Source of the DNA: XYD1-FULL-44-32 sp964355855
GTDB taxonomy: Bacteria > Patescibacteriota > Minisyncoccia > Phycocordibacterales > XYD1-FULL-46-19
Assembly: GCA_964355855.1 (NCBI GenBank)
Contig: CAYHFD010000006.1
Coordinates: forward strand, 1 to 29,361
DNA length: 29,361 nt
Direction of reading: 5' to 3'
Shown here: positions 27,840-29,361 of the stretch, one piece after another
Layout of the letters: every line of letters begins with the position of its first letter
How positions within the stretch are numbered: position 1 is the first letter of the stretch
Program-made: the position numbers and the translations under genes
Notes under the pieces: generated by a model
Databases searched by the model: none
What the model saw: only the letters and a program-made list of their open reading frames with translations
Told to the model about the DNA's origin: nothing

Positions 27840-29273
27840 CTACCTATAATTTTCTTCCACCCAATCTTTTAGTGCCTCCACGTCTTTTTTAAGATGTTCG
27901 GATTTTAATACCACAATCGCTACTTCCCTACTTTCACCCTCAATATCAACTTTAAATAAAAATAGCCCAGTATTTTTGGCTTCGTCTAAATAGCCCGACT
28001 TGCCACCAATAAAATCAGTGTCTTTGGCAAATTCGTTTTTGTTCTCCATTTGCTTAACATCAAAACGCACCGGACCAAAGCTGGTGACCGCCTTACCTTT
28101 TGTAATATCCAAAATCGGCCGGCGGTTGTTTTTAATATAGCGCCCTAAAAGATATAAGTCGCGGGCGGTAGAAATATTTTCTTCACCAATACCCGACGGG
28201 TCGGCAAAAACCGTATCAGACATAAACAAATGTTCTGCTTTTTCGTTCATTAAAGAAATTGTTTTGTCTCGACCCAAAAAACCCGTTAAAGCTTCAGCGC
28301 TGTCATTGGAAGATTCAATAAGTAGCGGATAAAACAATTCCACCACCCGAAAACTGGCCCCCTCTTCTAACCCCGGCGTACCACCAAAACCAGTTTCTAG
28401 CATTTCTTCAGCCACCGTCATGTTCCGCCGTAGGTCAATATGCTCGGCCACCACCGTGGCAGTCATTAGCTTGGTAATAGATGCAATGGAAAACTGTTTG
28501 GTACTATTTTTCTCGGTTAATATTTCACCCGAGTCCAAATCGGCCATCAAAAAACCTTCAGCGCTAACGGTGGCCGGTTTAATGTTTTTACCGACTGGAT
28601 AAGTAAAATTTTCATCCTCTTTATCTACAACCAAAACTGGTGTTTTTAAATCGATAGTGGCAAACACCCGCGGAGCATATTCGTCGGCCACCTGTACACA
28701 ACCGCCGGACACCGCCGACCCAATTTTTCGGCCCGAAGGATAATAAGGTTCACCGTGGATAAAATATTTACCATAAAAATGAAGGGCTTGGGGCATAAAA
28801 GCTTCGGCACTGGCGGAAAAAGCCCGCTCATTTTTAGATAAAATTGAGTATAGCCCAGCCGGCGTACCACCCCAACCCTGCGGATCGCCCGAAGCTTTAA
28901 TAGTGGTACTACCCACTACGGTGGAATTTTCATATTTTTTTATAACCATTTCAGCCAAATTTACTTCCACAAACGGCACACCAGCCCCTAATAGAGTTTC
29001 TTTAGCAGTAACCATAGGCCGAATAAATTTATCTTCAGTAATAACAGTGGTTGGTTCTACAACCACCTCTTCTACAACTGGTTCAATAATTTTTATTTTC
29101 GCTGAACTAGCCGAAACTCGGGTTGGACCAAAACTGTCGGACACCCGAGCCAAAACCGAAAAACCACTTTCCGCAAGTGGTGAAGCAAAATAAGTTGTCC
29201 CCCCAACCAAACCCACCACCAGAAGGACACTAAACAAAACAAAATTTATAATCAGTCGTTCAACAGTATTCAT
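27840..29273 (-). CDS. L,D-transpeptidase / D-Ala-D-Ala carboxypeptidase fusion
   Basis: 477 residues from the ATG at 29273; an upstream TTG/GTG would put a charged stretch before the membrane anchor. An N-terminal helix (about residues 7-28, INFVLFSVLLVVGLVGG) is a signal anchor. A YkuD-type L,D-transpeptidase domain follows at about 95-215, with HGEPYYPSGRKIGSAVSGGCVQV; the catalytic Cys (about residue 189) is present but the usual S-H-G-C-V-R reads S-G-G-C-V-Q. A peptidase S11 domain (about 225-470) shows all three motifs: SITK (about 260), SSN (about 320) and KSG (about 425). It would act on peptidoglycan at the cell surface, both crosslinking and trimming peptides. Convergent with the 259-residue gene, 6 nt between stops. 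Confidence 0.87.
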   Translation of the reverse strand: MNTVERLIINFVLFSVLLVVGLVGGTTYFASPLAESGFSVLARVSDSFGPTRVSASSAKIKIIEPVVEEVVVEPTTVITEDKFIRPMVTAKETLLGAGVPFVEVNLAEMVIKKYENSTVVGSTTIKASGDPQGWGGTPAGLYSILSKNERAFSASAEAFMPQALHFYGKYFIHGEPYYPSGRKIGSAVSGGCVQVADEYAPRVFATIDLKTPVLVVDKEDENFTYPVGKNIKPATVSAEGFLMADLDSGEILTEKNSTKQFSIASITKLMTATVVAEHIDLRRNMTVAEEMLETGFGGTPGLEEGASFRVVELFYPLLIESSNDSAEALTGFLGRDKTISLMNEKAEHLFMSDTVFADPSGIGEENISTARDLYLLGRYIKNNRRPILDITKGKAVTSFGPVRFDVKQMENKNEFAKDTDFIGGKSGYLDEAKNTGLFLFKVDIEGESREVAIVVLKSEHLKKDVEALKDWVEENYR

Positions 29274-29315
29274 GTAAAATAGGTCAACAAACAACAATCG
29301 TTACCCAGAATTAAC

Positions 29316-29340
29316 TACCTCGCAGCAAGCTGACGAGGTA
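29316..29340. repeat. Inverted repeat near the window end
   Basis: TACCTCG (29316-29322) pairs with CGAGGTA (29334-29340) over an 11-nt loop. No T-run. It could belong to a gene beyond the window. Confidence 0.5.
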
Positions 29341-29361
29341 TATTGCTATCATACCACGCCT

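Overview
This window looks like part of the chromosome of a Candidate Phyla Radiation (Patescibacteria) bacterium, most likely Parcubacteria. The signs are a DUF5652 membrane protein, a trigger factor without its PPIase domain, a ComEC without the metallo-beta-lactamase domain, a large secreted protein built of VGIGTxxP repeats, short housekeeping enzymes and many GC-rich palindromes. Placement is inference from gene content; there is no rRNA gene. TGA is used as a stop. A 10-N scaffold gap lies at 6550-6559.

The most notable locus is at 2.5-3.8 kb. On the minus strand, a 214-residue protein gene (3008-3652) ends in a 116-nt segment (3030-3145) that is repeated 475 nt away at 2555-2670. The two copies differ at 13 positions. 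All 13 are adenines of the 2555-2670 copy read on the coding strand; none of the other 94 positions differ. The adenine-rich copy is dominated by AAC and GAC codons. This is the signature of a diversity-generating retroelement (DGR): template repeat (TR), variable repeat (VR) and a target protein with a Trp/Phe-rich, probably C-type-lectin-like, C-terminus. The target gene has a near-consensus promoter, a strong Shine-Dalgarno and its own terminator, and the TR is followed by its own terminator-like hairpin. No reverse transcriptase or Avd gene is in the window, so it must be encoded elsewhere.

Layout. 0.1-2.5 kb (-): small membrane protein, ComEC, RNase HI. 2.5-3.8 kb (-): DGR TR and variable protein. 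3.7-5.5 kb (-): RecJ. 5.6-6.4 kb (+): an unrecognised 171-residue protein behind a structured leader. 6.4-6.7 kb: assembly gap with a corrupted duplication. 6.7-7.1 kb (+): HIT protein. 7.1-10.9 kb (-): PilB/GspE-like protein with a dead Walker A, then tpiA and pgk. 11.0-12.0 kb: REP-associated transposase (-) with three copies of a palindrome. 12.1-15.3 kb (-): small membrane protein and a 934-residue repeat-rich secreted protein. 15.4-20.2 kb (+): nusA, ppa, two envelope proteins, trigger factor, clpP. 20.5-22.8 kb (+): hicBA toxin-antitoxin and RNase Y. 22.9-25.1 kb: HU (+), class IV aminotransferase (-), NUDIX hydrolase (+). 25.1-29.3 kb: tRNA-Arg(UCU) (-) with an att-like partial duplication, YqaA/DedA-like protein and ruvX (-), DUF5652 protein (+), tRNA-Ser(UGA) (+), a possible Abi-alpha-like gene (+), and an L,D-transpeptidase/D,D-carboxypeptidase fusion (-).

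Many genes have a -10 hexamer only 6-8 nt before the ATG, implying leaderless mRNAs. Only the DGR target gene and the 171-residue gene show strong Shine-Dalgarno sequences. Very strong perfect hairpins end most transcription units.
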